A stretch of 64,000 nucleotides of DNA. Source: Eutypella sp. D-1 (Eukaryota; Ascomycota; Sordariomycetes; Xylariales; Diatrypaceae). Under the pieces are notes generated by a model. The model was not told the origin of the DNA and did no database searches. It worked only from the letters and a program-made list of their open reading frames with translations. Below, in pieces: positions 1-14,095 of the stretch; position 1 is the stretch's first letter, and every line of letters begins with the position of its first letter. The translations under genes were made by a program, and so were the position numbers. Location of the stretch: assembly GCA_023313575.1 (NCBI GenBank), contig JAJTTP010000005.1:1302001-1366000 (forward strand). Reading direction: 5' to 3'.

Positions 1-1116
<1,116 letters not shown>

Positions 1117-2204
1117 CCGTTACTTCTCACCTTTATATCATGTAATTGGGAAGAGAAGGTGAAGAGACGGAGGATGAAAAGATGTCTGGTGCGAAGTAAA
1201 GAGAAAGGTTGAGAAGGTAAGGTTTGTTTTGATTCGGTTATCGCAGGTACATATGACGACTTATCTGCTGGCTATGTATGTACATAGCAACCTAGGTACG
1301 TGTGCATTTACCCCTGATCGCCTGCCGCTTGCTCCGCAGTTATGCAGATGAAGGTTAGACTATTTAGGGTTAAGTGCCGGCACGGACTGTGCTGTGTCCA
1401 GAACCCTGGGTCTCAGCCAATATGTACGCTGGCTGGCTGGAACGCTACATAATATACATACTTCCGGTAATATAATCGGAATTTCAAGAAAAGTCCAAGA
1501 ACTTTGGAAGAGTCCAGGAGTCCAGGAGTCCAGGAGAGGGTGAGGAGTAGTGACACTAGGTAACGAAGTACGTAACACGCCCAAGGGTAACTACCAACCG
1601 ATATTTTTCATGTAAACTTGCATCTTCCATCGAACTTGTGCTTTTGCTTGGCCGACCTCGAGGATGGGACTTCTTCGTTCAGCTAATTACCGTCTGTACA
1701 TAGGGCAGGCCCGTTTAAGCTTGTTACCGCTTTTTTTGCTGGGTGGATTCGAGAAACACGTAGGCAATGTAGGGCTAGAAATTTACTAGCAACAGGCAAA
1801 AGGGACGCATGTGTACAGAGTATAACAGCGCTTGATGAGGGGCTCATTCTTACTGGGAAGATGAAATGGACGAAGTAAGTTCGCTCGCTCGCCTAGATAT
1901 ATCAGCGTGATTTCGTGATGTTGCTTAGGCAGATTCGTAGCGGCCTAAATAATTACAGATAAGGTCGCTCATTTCAAAGGGCGTGTTATGGACGTCTATC
2001 TTTGCTAATCTTTAAGAACGGTAGGTATAAATATGTATGTTCACTGGACTGGGCTATTGGCGCTTAATTCGGCCTACCACATGTATGCTTACAGGGACTA
2101 TCCGAATCCCCATATTACCTAGGTCGTCTATATATACCACTCCAGACTTAACCCCTCCCCAAGCGATATCATTCTCAAACCTATTTGAATACCTGCGGAA
2201 CAAT
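1117..2204. other. Gene-free stretch between the M28 and DUF1275 genes
   Basis: No convincing coding region. It holds the upstream region of the M28 gene and the downstream region of the DUF1275 gene. The only clear structure is a short perfect repeat of an 8-nt unit (AGTCCAGG, three copies) at about 1508-1535. Short open frames here lack start context and family resemblance. Confidence 0.6.
1508..1535. repeat. Short tandem repeat, 8-nt unit AGTCCAGG x3
   Basis: Three head-to-tail copies of AGTCCAGG are directly visible, followed by AG. No function is suggested. Confidence 0.85.
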
Positions 2205-3176
2205 CTACTCTTCTTCCTCCGACGGCCAAGAGAACCATGCAAGGATGACGACCAGCTTGAGCACTGCGGCGACCCACAAGGCGATCGCGATTCCAATTCC
2301 GTGGCCGCCGTGCTTCTCCAGTAGCCCGCCGGCGATGGCCCCAAAAAGGAGGCACAGCGGGGCACCCACTCGCTGGTTTCTTTCGACGTTTCTGGGCGCG
2401 AGCAGGTTCGCGTCGGAGAACAGGTCGCAGTAGATACTAGTCAGCACGACACTGGTGAGGGCGTTGTACTTCAAGGCGCGGCTCGTAACGGCCTGTCCGC
2501 AGCTCTGGAACGCCACGAGCGCGATGGGCACGAGAACCGTCCAGCCGATGTATTCCTTAGCATCCTCACGACTGCCACTGTCCGTCGGTGGCGGGACCGC
2601 CGGTGATGCGAAGGTGACGATGGCGGCGGCGGCGATGACTAACACCATCTGCAGCAGGAAGGAGGCGCACAGCACCCACCGCCGCTTGGGCGAAAAGCGC
2701 CGGTGGAACGAACTGAAAAACATGGACCCCACACAGAAACAGCCCAACGACGTGATCGACTTTATCCACCGCGTCGACTCGTGTGGTGCTGCGAGGCCGA
2801 GTCCGATGTAGACCGTGTTCCCTAAGTCCTATTATCAGCTCCTAGCCAATTTTCGGCTTCTGCTTCTCTCCCCTTTTTTTTTCCTTTCAAGTTCTCTTTT
2901 CCCAAGAATGATAAACATACCAGTTTGCATAGACACGAAGGAGCCCCATGCCGATATAGAGGCGCTGTCGAGGAGACCTGTGATGACATAACATAGAATC
3001 AGAACGATATCTGCATGTTCTCGGCGGACGTCGGCCATGATCCTCCGCCGCCAGTATGACGCCTTCGGCGGTAAACCGAGGAGCGGCTGCGCTTCATCAT
3101 CGCCGCCGCCGCCACCGTTGGCGCTTATTTGCCTCTCCGAGCCGTCAATGGCGCCATAGCCACTCGAAGGAGGCAT
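2205..3176 (-). CDS. DUF1275 (YoaK-like) multi-pass membrane protein
   Basis: Integral membrane protein of the DUF1275 family, 290 aa. Members occur in bacteria and fungi and their function is not established. Two exons, 3176-2921 and 2821-2205, are joined by a 99-nt intron (donor GTATGT, acceptor TTAG). Splicing rebuilds the family hallmark FVSMQTGNTVYIGLGL across the junction. The N terminus is hydrophilic with a Gly run and LLGLPPK, followed by GLLDSASISAWGSFV, the characteristic first membrane segment. Later hydrophobic stretches include LLQMVLVIAAAAIVTF and VLVPIALVAFQSCGQA. The block LTSIYCDLFSDANLL matches the family pattern. An in-frame Met at 3215 would add 13 residues; Met 3176 is chosen because it opens the typical hydrophilic N terminus. 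The role is unknown. Confidence 0.85.
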
Positions 3177-4628
3177 TATGAGTGCAAAAAATGCTAGGAG
3201 AATCTCCGTTATCAACTACATTTATCTAACAGTTAGTTACAATGTGAACTTCATAAAAAAGTAGGTAGCGCCCACTAACATAAAGCTCACGCCGAAAGAC
3301 TTAGGACGTCTTGGGAGGAACGAGGAACGAGGAAGAAGATTTGAATGTAACTAAACTTTTCTTCTCAACTTGCTCGAACCTGTGTACCACTATGATTCGC
3401 GGAAAATATAACCCGCTATATTTTTCTCCGACGTCTCAAACATATGAACATATTAATGATGTTATGATACGTTGCTGACTGAGCTGTGTATCGATCTTTT
3501 AACTGACAGGGGCTACTTTGCGGTCCTGACGTCAACCAATCTGATTCATTAACCCGCTAAGAAGTGTCAACCCGATGCGCTAAAGAAAGGTAACTCTATC
3601 GTACCCCTTGCGTAATACCCACTTACAAGTGACGGTAGCAAGGCAACAACTACAAAATAGACTAGCACGTTGGAGTTGGGAGTCCATCAATCGCGGCCTT
3701 CGTCCTAGAATGGCAGGAAATGCGTATCCGAAAACCTACGTAGCTGTGCTGACAACGTCGCAAGTCGAGATTGAGGGAGAAAGGGCACCAATACCCTGGT
3801 GGGCTTTCGCTAACTAGCTACCCAGGTCCCAGGTAGGTAAATTGGTAAATAGCTACCTACCCTGGATATCTGCCAAGACAAGACGCCACTGTTCCCACGT
3901 GAAGCGGCAAAGACGGCTTGAGATTACCCATTGTAGAGGAAACAGGGGGGAAGGGCTTCTCGCGCAGTCACAGTGGAGATCTCCCGGACCCTGTCACCAC
4001 CTACATTCAGTGTCACCGTGAGGTTCTGGGCCCGGCATCGACGATATTTGGGGCTTGTCTGGAGAACGTTCGGCCTTGACTCGGCAAACCCACCGGCGTC
4101 GGTGCGCTATCAAGCCGGACCTACTCCTGATTGGACCTTCCAAGGGGGTTCTGAACACTTTAGGCCCGGTTACTCACGTAAAGGTTACCTACCTATGTAT
4201 CTCCCTTTGTGCATAGAGAGAATCTCATGTAGGCAGGCAAGACAGGAAGGGGAATGCAAACGACCCTCAGCCTCTAAACCTTGCGATTTTCCATGCCAGC
4301 TATGAATGTTAGGCTGAACAGAGGACGGCAAACCGGCTTTGCTAATAGTTGAAGTTTCTTGATTCCCGGAATATCGGATGCAAGGGTTCTATTGTCAAAT
4401 CTCTCTTAACTAATGTAAGTTCTAGGGTGACATTGAGATCTTTCTCATATAGACCAAGCCTCCAGACTGGGTACGACCTTATAAGCTTGACGTATGCATG
4501 TTTCCGTCATTTCAACGAATGTCGCTTTCACCCAAAGACAAACCAGAACTTCATTATCCCTTGCAATTATCAGCTAAACATCGTGGTAATTGAGTTATCC
4601 AAGCAGCAGAAGAAATCAGTACCTCAAA
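3177..4628. other. Gene-free stretch upstream of DUF1275 and oxalate decarboxylase
   Basis: Divergent intergenic region that must hold the promoters of both flanking genes. No protein family is recognisable in either strand. Near 3820-3870 it contains clustered AGGTAGGTAA / CTACCTACC words, a motif scattered through most gaps of this window. Confidence 0.55.
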
Positions 4629-6318
4629 ATGCAACTTCGGGGGCATCACGGTGGTGCTTCTACCGCCGGAAGACTTGTGTCTGTGTTACTTGTGCTACTA
4701 GGCAGCACAGCCCTTGCTGTTCCCATCGAGGACAGTCCACGCCAGTACCTCATCGCCGGCCTAGAACTCCCGCCCAAATTTAATGAGAGGCCTGATAGGG
4801 CCCCGGAGCCTAATGGTCCTTACAGCCCCGGCTTCAAGGACCCCTATGACTCGGCCGTAGATGCCGTCGGCGACGACCTCGACCCGCTCCCCTGGCGCAA
4901 CGGGCTCGGAGCCTCCGTCCTGGGCCCATGGAATCGCGAGCGCTCCCGCCAAAGCCCGGACATAGTGCGCCCGCCCAGCACGGACCGTGGAGACATGCCG
5001 AACCTGCGCTGGAGCTTCGCCGACTCCCATATTAGGATCGAGGTAGGCGATATTCCGACGCGTTTGTAAGGTCGTCAAAATGTCGTGAGAAGCTAATGAT
5101 CTTGTAGGAAGGCGGGTGGACGCGTCAGACAACTGTTCGCGAGCTCGGCACAAGTGTCGAACTCGCTAGTGTGAACATGAGACTTGATCAAGGTGTCATT
5201 CGCGAGCTGCACTGGCATAAAGGTGGGTTTGGTGATGGCTCTGATTGAACGCTCTCTAGATATCTGGCACATGCTAATTGTTTAAAGAGGCTGAATGGGC
5301 CTATGTTTTGGATGGCGAGGTACGAATTACTGCTATCGACTATGAGGGGGGAAATTTCATAGACGATTTGAAGAAGGGAGATCTATGGTATTTCCCAAGT
5401 GGTATGAATTCCATCCGAGACCTTTCTATTTACTGCCTGCTAATTGATTATGTGTGGCCAAGGCGTGCCCCATTCGCTCCAAGGTCTGAGTGACAACGGC
5501 ACGGAGTTCCTGCTGATCTTCGATGATGGTAACTTTTCTGAGGAGTCTACATTCATCCTTTCAGACTGGCTCGGTACGTGCTGCCCATCTCACACCTTGC
5601 ATTTTGGGCCCGAGCTAACATTGAAGAAGCACACACGCCGAAGTCTGTTATCTCCAAGAACTTCAACCTAGCACCAGAGGTCTTCGCGCATCTTCCAGAA
5701 GGTGAGAAGTACATATTCCAGGGCTCAAATCCGGGTTCCATCGAAAAGGAGAAGCCGACGGGCAAGCACGTGAAGAAGTCGAAATACAATTTCGCCCATC
5801 GGATGCTGGAGCAGGAGCCGAAGCGCACCAGCGGGGGTGAGGTGAGAATCACCGACTCGAGCAACTTCGAGGTGTCGAAAACGGTGGCGGCAGCACACGT
5901 GACGATCGATCCTGGCGCGCTGCGTGAAATGCACTGGCATCCTAATGCAGACGAGTGGTCATTCTTCCTCAGCGGGCGCGCGCGCGTTACTGTCTTCGGT
6001 GCTGAGGGTACTGCCCGCACATTCGACTACGTGGCTGGAGACGTCGGTATCGTGCCCCGCAACATGGGCCACTTCGTCGAGAATATCGGCGACGAGCCTG
6101 TCGAGATGCTTGAGGTATTCCGCGCGGATCAATTTCGCGATTTCTCCCTCTTCCAGTGGCTTGGCGAGACGCCCCGCCGCCTCGTTGTCGACCACCTCTT
6201 TAAAGATGACCCCGAGAATGCCGAGAAATTCTGGGACAGGATCAAGGATGCCGAGAAAGATGAGGTCACACTCCCATCAGACGATGAGGAGGCGGAGCCT
6301 TTCCCACAAGAGCTGTGA
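4629..6318 (+). CDS. Secreted bicupin oxalate decarboxylase
   Basis: Predicted Mn-dependent conversion of oxalate to formate and CO2, outside the cell. Five exons (4629-5042, 5108-5222, 5288-5401, 5463-5573, 5630-6318) with introns of 56-65 nt give 480 aa, close to fungal relatives. A signal peptide ends near GSTALA. Cupin 1 has its metal ligands in RELHWHKEAEW (His173, His175, Glu179) and His218 in FPSGVPHSL. Cupin 2 has [12 protein letters not shown] (His353, His355, Glu360) and His399 in MGHFVEN. The lid loop reads SEEST (240-244), keeping the Glu at the position that supports decarboxylase activity in the bacterial enzyme (lid SENST). The start at 4629 is preferred because it opens the signal peptide. 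The last acceptor is chosen to give DWLAHTPK, which fits the family. The C terminus is acidic. It is not obviously tied to the distant PKS cluster. Confidence 0.92.
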
Positions 6319-9300
6319 TTGTATTGTCTAGTTTATGATTGCGGTGATAACTGCCTAAAACAGGGCGTGCGCAGGGAAGGGGACGGGGGTAGGAATGGCC
6401 GGCAGGGAGGGGGGAGGTCAACAAGCGTCCAATGGTGTAGGGTCAAGATAAACTCGTACGTATATCACTGCACATGTGAAATCGATCCGACTAGTTACTA
6501 TAGCGCCTTGCATAGCCGTTTGTATCCCTCTATAAATAGAACGTCATCTCTATCTCATAAGGCTAATGCACAAATCTGTCACGTACATGAAGAGTAGATA
6601 GCCGATGAATGGCTATGAGTCGATGATCTTCCCTCGGGCTGGCTTGCGCGGGCAGTCAGCCATATGCAACCCACGATTCCGCTTCGCTTCCCTGTTATGT
6701 CGGCGGTTACACGGCATTGGTTATTACCGGGCTTCATGGTATCCAGGAGCCAGGACCCATGCCGGTGAGTAGATTCCTGCTAGCACTGATGCACAGCCCT
6801 TTTTCTAGGTTACATTGGAGACCGGTTAGTAGAACAGGATTTTGGTTTCGCCGAGAAGTGGACCAGGGCCCGTAGCTGAACGGGCATGATTGCCGGTCTA
6901 GCCTATCCGATACTATGTATTTACATTGGTCTCTGAAGATGTATAAGCGTGTCACGGGAATAGGTGTATTCACGTATTGTTCTTTATGAGTGTGTTTTTG
7001 GTGGGATTGCATGTCATTAAGGTAAGTTTGGTCTCTCGTTTACAACTTAGGATATAGGAATATCTTCCTTCGGGTTGTTGCCCAGGTATTCTCTGCCCAT
7101 CCCGCTCATGGTCTAAGCACATCTTCGATCTTCCGGATGTGGGTTGTTCATCAGCAGCACAGCAAATGCTGTGTCTTGTATGATATGAACAGATCTAGCC
7201 TTAGAGTTCATAATCATGACGATGTCCATCGACAAGTCAACACAGGCAAAGGGTAGAGCTCTAGGCAGCGAGCTGAAGGCGGCTCTTCGGCATTGGCGAG
7301 ACGCATCGAAAACTCGGCTCGCTGCGGAGCTCCGACTATTCCAATGTTCGCATCTGCCCCATTGAATTACAACCCTGGCCGAACTAAATTCGATCCCGTC
7401 CTACCCGCCCCATGCCGTTGCTCCCGCCTACTCCTCTCTGTTTGCGGGGAACCCTGTAAAGGCTGACTGCGCGCACTTGATGGCGCTAAACATAGGGGCT
7501 AATGGGGAGTGTTTTCTTTTATCCACTCGGTGCATGCTTCTGCGATAGGTGCTTCGTCCGTGATATCGTGAAGTCCGGCTGATGCAAACTACCTAATAAT
7601 CCAGGATGCATCCAGTAAGTGCCACACCAGTTTATGGGGATTCGTCATCAATAGCTGGGGGAACCCTTGGAAAAGTGCTATGGAGATGAGTTGTAGTTCA
7701 TACTGTCGCATGTGACAGGGCTAACATTACATGCATGTGCACATGGATCGCTGTAAGCCAGTAGCGGTAGCGAGCAATGCTGATTTGGCTGTGAGGCGCA
7801 CCTTAAAATACATAAAGGTCTAATTGGTGCGAATTTTTGGGGTTGACTATCCGTCAGGGGACGTGTGTAGATGGATACCATTCTTGCGGTTTTCACCTCA
7901 ACTCATTACCACAACTTGGTTATCGAAACATAGGACAAGCTTCTACGTACGATCGTATCTCGTAGATTAGAAAACCCCAATTATACTCGCCTGAGGTTCT
8001 TCATGAAAGTCACGCCACAGCAGAATTCTGCGTGTAACAGCTCGGCGCTCAGGCTGACCATCCTTGGCTCACTTGGCGGAACAGCACGACAGCCAACCAG
8101 TGTCACCCAAGGACGCCGCCATGAAAGCTTAGTGCATGCAAGCCTTTTCTAACCTTGCATTCCAGACGTCTATGCCAAGTTGCCCAGATTGCCCAGCACG
8201 GGTTACAGTGGTACACAAAAGCTTGTTTACTCACTTCCTCGTTCTGATCTCCAACCGCAATCAATCCTTTGCTGATAGTATCGCACCAATAGCCTTGGCA
8301 CTGATTAACTATCGTTCAGCGAGTCAAGACACACAGCACAGTATTCGATACCGATATCAATCCTTGTAATTACTGCTGAATGCCGGGGAATCAACTAGCT
8401 TGGCTCCAGGCGTCCCCCAAAGGGCCATTCAGGATACATGTGATGTGTCTGGAGTGAGGGGTCGAATGGAGGCCATGTCGTTAAGGATATTACCCGGTGT
8501 GTGGCGATTAGTAACGAGTCTTTTCCAGATATCTAGCCCAAAGTTGTATCCAATAGGTAATGGCTGCCTAAAAATAGCTTGCCTATGGGGGTCAGTTCGC
8601 CCACGAGATAATAAGGTAGCGTCATTTTCTACCATGAACGAAATAACGATAATAAATCCGTTATGATACATGAATGGGCGTCAAATGTGATGAGATCCCA
8701 CCGTAGCTATGTTGTACGTTAATTGGGGGAGCACTAAAATAAGAAGGGCGGGAAAGATGCAGCCCAAAAATATATCGCAGCACTCACAATATTAGAATAC
8801 CTAAGTAGTCATAGCAGAAATATTGTGGACTTGAAGTGATGTATAGATATCGGAGTCCCTAGTCCAATGAATACCCAGCTCATGATCGCTGATATTTCCT
8901 GACTTGGACTCCCCTACCACCGCCGTTGACCACAGAAGTTACCATGATAGCCCCGCTTGCGTGACAGTCTGGGCCATCGTGAGGCAAATCAAGATAGGGG
9001 ACGGGGGTAAATCATACCTACGAATCAGCATCAAGTCCTAGGCAATACCTAGGCAATACTTCATGATGAACCCTGGCTTCACCATTCGAGGATCTTGACA
9101 AAGGTCACATAGAGGGAGGGTAGCTTAGATCGCCCGATTGGGTGAGCCCGATCCGCTCCGATCCCTTTCTGCGATCGTTTGACGCTCATTATTCAACACC
9201 CTCGACTGGGAATGGAAGATGCTACATTGGATATGCTGAAGTACGTGTATTAAAACCGAGAGATGGCGAGAATACGCCGAAGGGGGGTATCATCATATGG

Positions 9301-9631
9301 GGAGCTCATAGAATCATATCTACCTTTTCCAGGGGTATTGCTGGTTTGACAAGGCGTAGGGAACTGCTCGTTGGACCTTCTGAATTTGGATGCCACCTAT
9401 ACGCCGCCACCATCCATTATAATCAAATTATCACCGTGGGAACATCATTTTGTAGTATGATGCTTGGAGCGATGAGAGATGCTTCTAACTTCGTGCTTGT
9501 ATCATCGTTACACCATCCTAATCGCAAGATATAATATTCAGGATTTCCTTCCGTAGTGATAATACAAACATCTCGTGAAATCGGTCCAACACATTGCACT
9601 CCATATTATATAATCTCTAACCCCCGGAACA
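6319..9631. other. Long gene-free stretch (3.3 kb)
   Basis: No gene, tRNA or mobile element is recognisable on either strand. Open frames are short, in several frames, without start context or family motifs. The most extended (about 9142-9534, +) opens with GTG and resembles nothing known. The region is moderately AT-rich, which fits old decayed sequence, but no parent element could be named. Confidence 0.5.
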
Positions 9632-11819
9632 ATGGCTTTAAACCGCAAGGTTGAGGCTTTCAAAGAGGAGTTGAGAACGGATACCACGTTGAACACAGCC
9701 GTACATTATGCTCGCACGGCACCGAGAAGGTTTCTTCCAGCAGCAAGCCAATACCTGATCGATAAAGTTCCCATTGTCCAGTGGCTCCCACGATACTCTC
9801 CATCATGGTTAATGCCAGACGCAATCGCCGGTCTCACAATTGGTGTCATGCTGATCCCGCAAGGTTTGGCCTATGCCCAAATCGCCACAATCCCAATTGA
9901 GAACGGACTCTACTCGAGCTGGGTTCCCGCTGCAGTCGCTGTTTTCATGGGAACATCTAAAGGTAGGAAGTTCTCTACATAACATCTCATGCATCGTGAT
10001 TACGGTGAATATTCTGTTTTAGAGCTGTCACTCCCCACCGTGTCTCATAATCCGTGTCGGAATTAACATATATACAGATCTTTCGTCAGGGCCAACCTCG
10101 ATCTTAGGTCTTTTGACAGCTGAGATCATCTCTGACCTAAAGAATGATTACACACCGGCCCAGATCTCAGCGGCGGTCTCCCTGATGGTTGGCATATATT
10201 CTCTCGTACTTGGTCTTGCCGGCCTAGGTTTCCTCCTCGACTACGTCTCCGTTCCCGTATTGACCGGTTTTATCTCGGCTACTGCGCTGATTATTGGAGC
10301 CGGCCAGGTCGGCTCCTTGGTGGGTCTCAGCAACACCCCTGACGGCCTATTCTACATCATCGGCGACGTGCTCAAGCGCTTGCCGAAGTGGGATGGTCCG
10401 ACATGCGGAATAGGATTGAGCACTATCGTGGTGCTTCTTGCTCTTGAGAAAGTGGGTAAGAAATGGGGTACAAAACACTTCATCGTTAAATACATTGCAA
10501 GCAGTAGGGCTGTGATCGTGCTCATCATCTACACCCTCATATCCTATCTTGTCAACAGAGACCGGGATGACTACGTCTGGAAAGTTAGCAAGGTCGACAC
10601 AAATGGGATCGTCACACCCCAGGCTGCCGATAAGGCTCTTATCTCGAAAGTGGCTGGTCGTGCTATTGCCCCTTTGATCGCCTGTGCTCTCGAACACTTG
10701 GCAGTAGGCAAGGCATTCGGACGCAAGAATGGCTATTCTATCGATCAAAGTCAGGAGTTGAATTACCTTGGTGTCACCAATATAATCAACAGCTTCTTCT
10801 TTTCCATGCCAGTTGGGGGTGCCATGTCTCGCACAGCCGTCAACTCCGAATGCCATGTAAGAAGTCCGTTGAATAGTGCAGTCACCGCGGGCTTCATCAT
10901 TTTGACACTATACGTGTTCTCCCCTGCCTTGTACTGGTTACCAAAGTCGACACTTGCGGCTATTATTGTAAGTCTTGCTATACCAGAGACGTGTCGTGCT
11001 GGAAGCTAATTCTTGTATAAGATCATGGCTGTTATCCATCTTTTCGGTCCCTTGTCACTCTTCTGGCGTTACTGGCGAATATCTCTCGCAGACTTTATCG
11101 CTTCCCAGGTTGCCTTCTGGGTAACGATATTTGTGTCGGCGGAGATTGGAATCGGTGCCGCAGCCGGCTGGTCAGTGGCTTGGTCTCTGATTCGTTCGGC
11201 TTTCGTGAAGCCCGATGTTCGTACCAACGAGAACTCCACAACACTACAGCGGTCGATGACTATTGATGGCAAAGGGACAGAGAACGTGGGTACGTCAATT
11301 CCGGATAATGTGGCGGTTGTGCACTTTACAGACTCGGTCTTCTTCCCCAATGCGAACCGAGCCAAAGTGACAGCGCTTGAGAACATAAGCCTTGTCTACC
11401 CGAGTGTGCAGCAACAGAAACAAACGGCGACGCCGGCAAGTGAACGGTCGTGGAGCGTAGCATCGCAGCGGCGCCTCGAGCGGCTCCGAACCCAACACCT
11501 TATAGTCGTGAAGGCCACTGCGCTCGAGGCCGTTGTCTGGGACTTTAGCTCAGTGCCTTGGATTGACGTTACGGGAATCATTGCACTCGGGGAGCTCAAA
11601 GACGATATTCGGCGGCAGCTTGGGAATACTGTCTCCATCCGCGTTGTTGGTATGACGCCTAAGGTGCGTGCAAAGTTCTACCGCGCCGGATGGCCACTTT
11701 CGCATGTGGATGGGGCTCGCCTTGAGAACGCCGATATCGTGTTTGATAGCATCGAGCAGGCCGTGTGGCACAGGGACGGCACCAGTCTTGAGGGGGTCTA
11801 CACGGAGAAAACAGCTTGA
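9632..11819 (+). CDS. SulP family sulfate permease with C-terminal STAS domain
   Basis: Plasma-membrane sulfate (anion) transporter, 672 aa. Three exons (9632-9962, 10078-10967, 11022-11819) with introns of 115 and 54 nt keep frame. The N-terminal SulP signature is present: PDAIAGLTIGVMLIPQGLAYAQ, then LSSGPTSILGLLTAE across the first intron. About ten hydrophobic segments follow, including SMPVGGAMSRTAVN, the conserved family loop. From about residue 500 a hydrophilic STAS domain begins, with VVWDFSSVPWIDVTGIIAL as its core. A long linker rich in Ser/Gln and basic residues (SVQQQKQTATPASE) interrupts the STAS domain, as is common in fungal members. The gene faces the DHA2 transporter gene tail to tail with about 300 bp between stops. 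Family assignment is strong; sulfate specificity is inferred. Confidence 0.93.
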
Positions 11820-12120
11820 GTATGATCAGTCCGGCTGAAGAAATAAACGCATTGGGCCCTCTTAACTTGGCCGAACCTTTTGGCTCGAGACAGACATCTG
11901 ACTTGGAATACGCCTCAGGAAGGCATGTAACGAGTTGAGCTGTAGCTGCCTAGTTAGCTTCATGTTCACGAATTATGAGCTATGACTGATCCTATCTAAA
12001 TACATTCACGTTAATGCGATACGGGCATAGCCATGCATCAAGGCTAAATTATTGCTACAGTGATAGAACCACCGGTTTGTTAGAAAGAACCCCGCTGGAA
12101 TTAAAACTTTCTTGGCCATC

Positions 12121-14095
12121 TCAAGGCCTTCGAGATGATTCCTCATTTATAATACCCTCCTCACCTCCTGATCGCAGGGGCTTCTCAATTTTGCCGACGA
12201 TTCCTGTCCCACGAAAGGAGACGAACACTAGGACTATGCAAGACACACCCAGAGCAAAGTTGAACCAGTTGCCGGCTCTGAGACCGGCTAGGGATGCGGG
12301 TTCCCATGCCACAATACCGCCCGATTCCTGCACCGGTAAACCTCTCTGAGAGGCCATGACTGATGTTTGGATCGCCGTGGTGATTGCTAGTCCAATGGCT
12401 CTTCCGAACTGGCCCATGGCATTAATCAGCGCACCTCCCATCGCTTGATCTTCCTGAGGAAGCGACTTAGACGTGAATAACGTTAGACACGGCCAGGAAA
12501 TGTCGGCACCTATTACGCTCAAGATCATGGCGAGAAGTCCATAGGCGAAGTAACTCGTATCTGGTGGTATCGGTACTGAGAACAGCAGGCATGAAGTGGT
12601 GGCACAAAGGTTACCGAAAAGAAGCAGCGCCCAGGTGGGTAGGCGCGAGACCAGGTGGCTTACGACGAACGCAACGATGACGCCCGTCACGCCGGTTGGT
12701 ATGAAGCGGAACGTGGTCTGCAGGGAGCTTAGCCCCTGGTAGTCTTGCCAGAAGAAGGTGGCGAAGACGAGGAAATCGTTGAAGTAACCGAAGAAAATTC
12801 CCATAATAAGCAAGGCCGCAGTAAAACGCAGGTTCTTAAACATCGAGACCTTCATGAGCGGCGCGCGCGCCATGTGCCGCTCCTGGTACCACTGCCATGC
12901 CCCAAAGATGCCCACCAGGAGCAACGCAATCACAATTAACATGTAAATCCACGGCGCAGAGTTCCACCCTACGACGTTGCCCTGAGTTAGTGCAAACATG
13001 AGGGCTAGCAGGCCCGCAGTCACGAGGAAGCCTCCAATCCAGTCCACGGTCTTGAGCAGAGAGGCGAGCGTGACCTTCTCTCGGCCCACCACGCTTGGCG
13101 GCGGAGGCGGAATGCAGAAGACGCCTGCGGCTGTTACCACGATGGCGAGGCCGCCTGTCGCACCGAAGACCCACCGCCAGTTGGCGTACGAGGCGATGAT
13201 ACCGGCGAGGAGGTTACCAAAGACAGATCCCAGGGGCGCCCCGGCCGCTGCGTCACGTCAGTTCATGGTGGGCTCTAGACATACTAATGAAGCTGCGATA
13301 CTAACCGTAGGCACTAAAAGCATAGTTCTTCGCCTTCCCAGGAGGGAACGTCGTCCCAAGGATCCCGATTGCCGTTGGAACATTAGCTGCGGCACCCTTG
13401 TTGACAACTTGTTAGCATGTCGTAGAAAGGCCATATGGTACTTTCTTTGTGTACTGCACTCACAATTCCTTGTAGTCCGCGGAATAAATCGAAAGCTATC
13501 TCGTTGGGGAGAAATGGGTTGGCGATCATCGCTACCGCGACAAACGCGCTGCCCCAGACAAATATGAGGCGTTTGCCAACAATATCGGCTATTCGTCCCC
13601 AAAGGAGGAGGAGACACCCTTCAAGAACGCGACCAAATTAGTAAGTATTCAATGCTACTTCTAGGTATAGGTTATTTCGGAGGCGTTGTTATTAGACCTT
13701 GAATTGACATACCGAACGTCAGCGAGTAAGCCGAGACGACCCATTGTAGCCGGCTGTCTGGGATGCCCAAGTCGCTCCCGATCTTGGGCAAGATGATAAC
13801 CACGGATTGAATTGAGAGTGTCTGTGCGATGTCAGTCTCCGAAACCCACACCTTCGCGAAGACGCCATTGACATACGTTCAGGAAGCTCGCCCCAGTTAA
13901 GGTAGCCACGAGCGCGATGCATCTCGCCTTCGAGAAAGGAAGGCGTGGTTTGGCATCTTCCAATCCTTCTTCTTCATCGTATGCATTCGATACCCGCGCC
14001 TTCTCGTCTTCACGGGATTCCATATTCTGCGCCCGGGCCTCTTGTATCTTGTCTCCGGGCAGAGCACTCGGCGCCCGATCGATTAATGGACTCAT
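12121..14095 (-). CDS. DHA2 (14-TM) MFS drug/toxin efflux transporter
   Basis: Proton-coupled exporter of the major facilitator superfamily, 566 aa, of the type often found with fungal toxin clusters and multidrug resistance. Five exons on the minus strand: 14095-13877, 13821-13713, 13618-13464, 13396-13306 and 13247-12121. All introns are about 54-67 nt and all splice joins preserve frame. The joins rebuild GASFLNTLSIQSVVIILPKIG (TM1), LQWVVSAYSLTFGCLLLLWGR and the loop GRIADIVGKR (motif A). GAAANVPTAIGILGTTFPPG and AFSAYAAGAPLGSVFGN (motif C region) follow, then RWVFGATGGLA. The N terminus is a long acidic cytosolic tail. Unspliced, the gene looks broken into fragments, but no lesion remains after splicing. 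The substrate is unknown. It is 15 kb from the NRPS-like gene, so cluster membership is only possible. Confidence 0.88.

Noticed and set aside
9142..9534. 130-codon plus-strand frame upstream of the sulfate permease
   Set aside because: It starts with GTG, has no recognisable motif, and lies in the promoter of the next gene.
12121..14095. DHA2 transporter appearing broken into several frames
   Set aside because: Four introns of about 54-67 nt with proper splice sites reconnect every transporter motif in one frame; no lesion remains.
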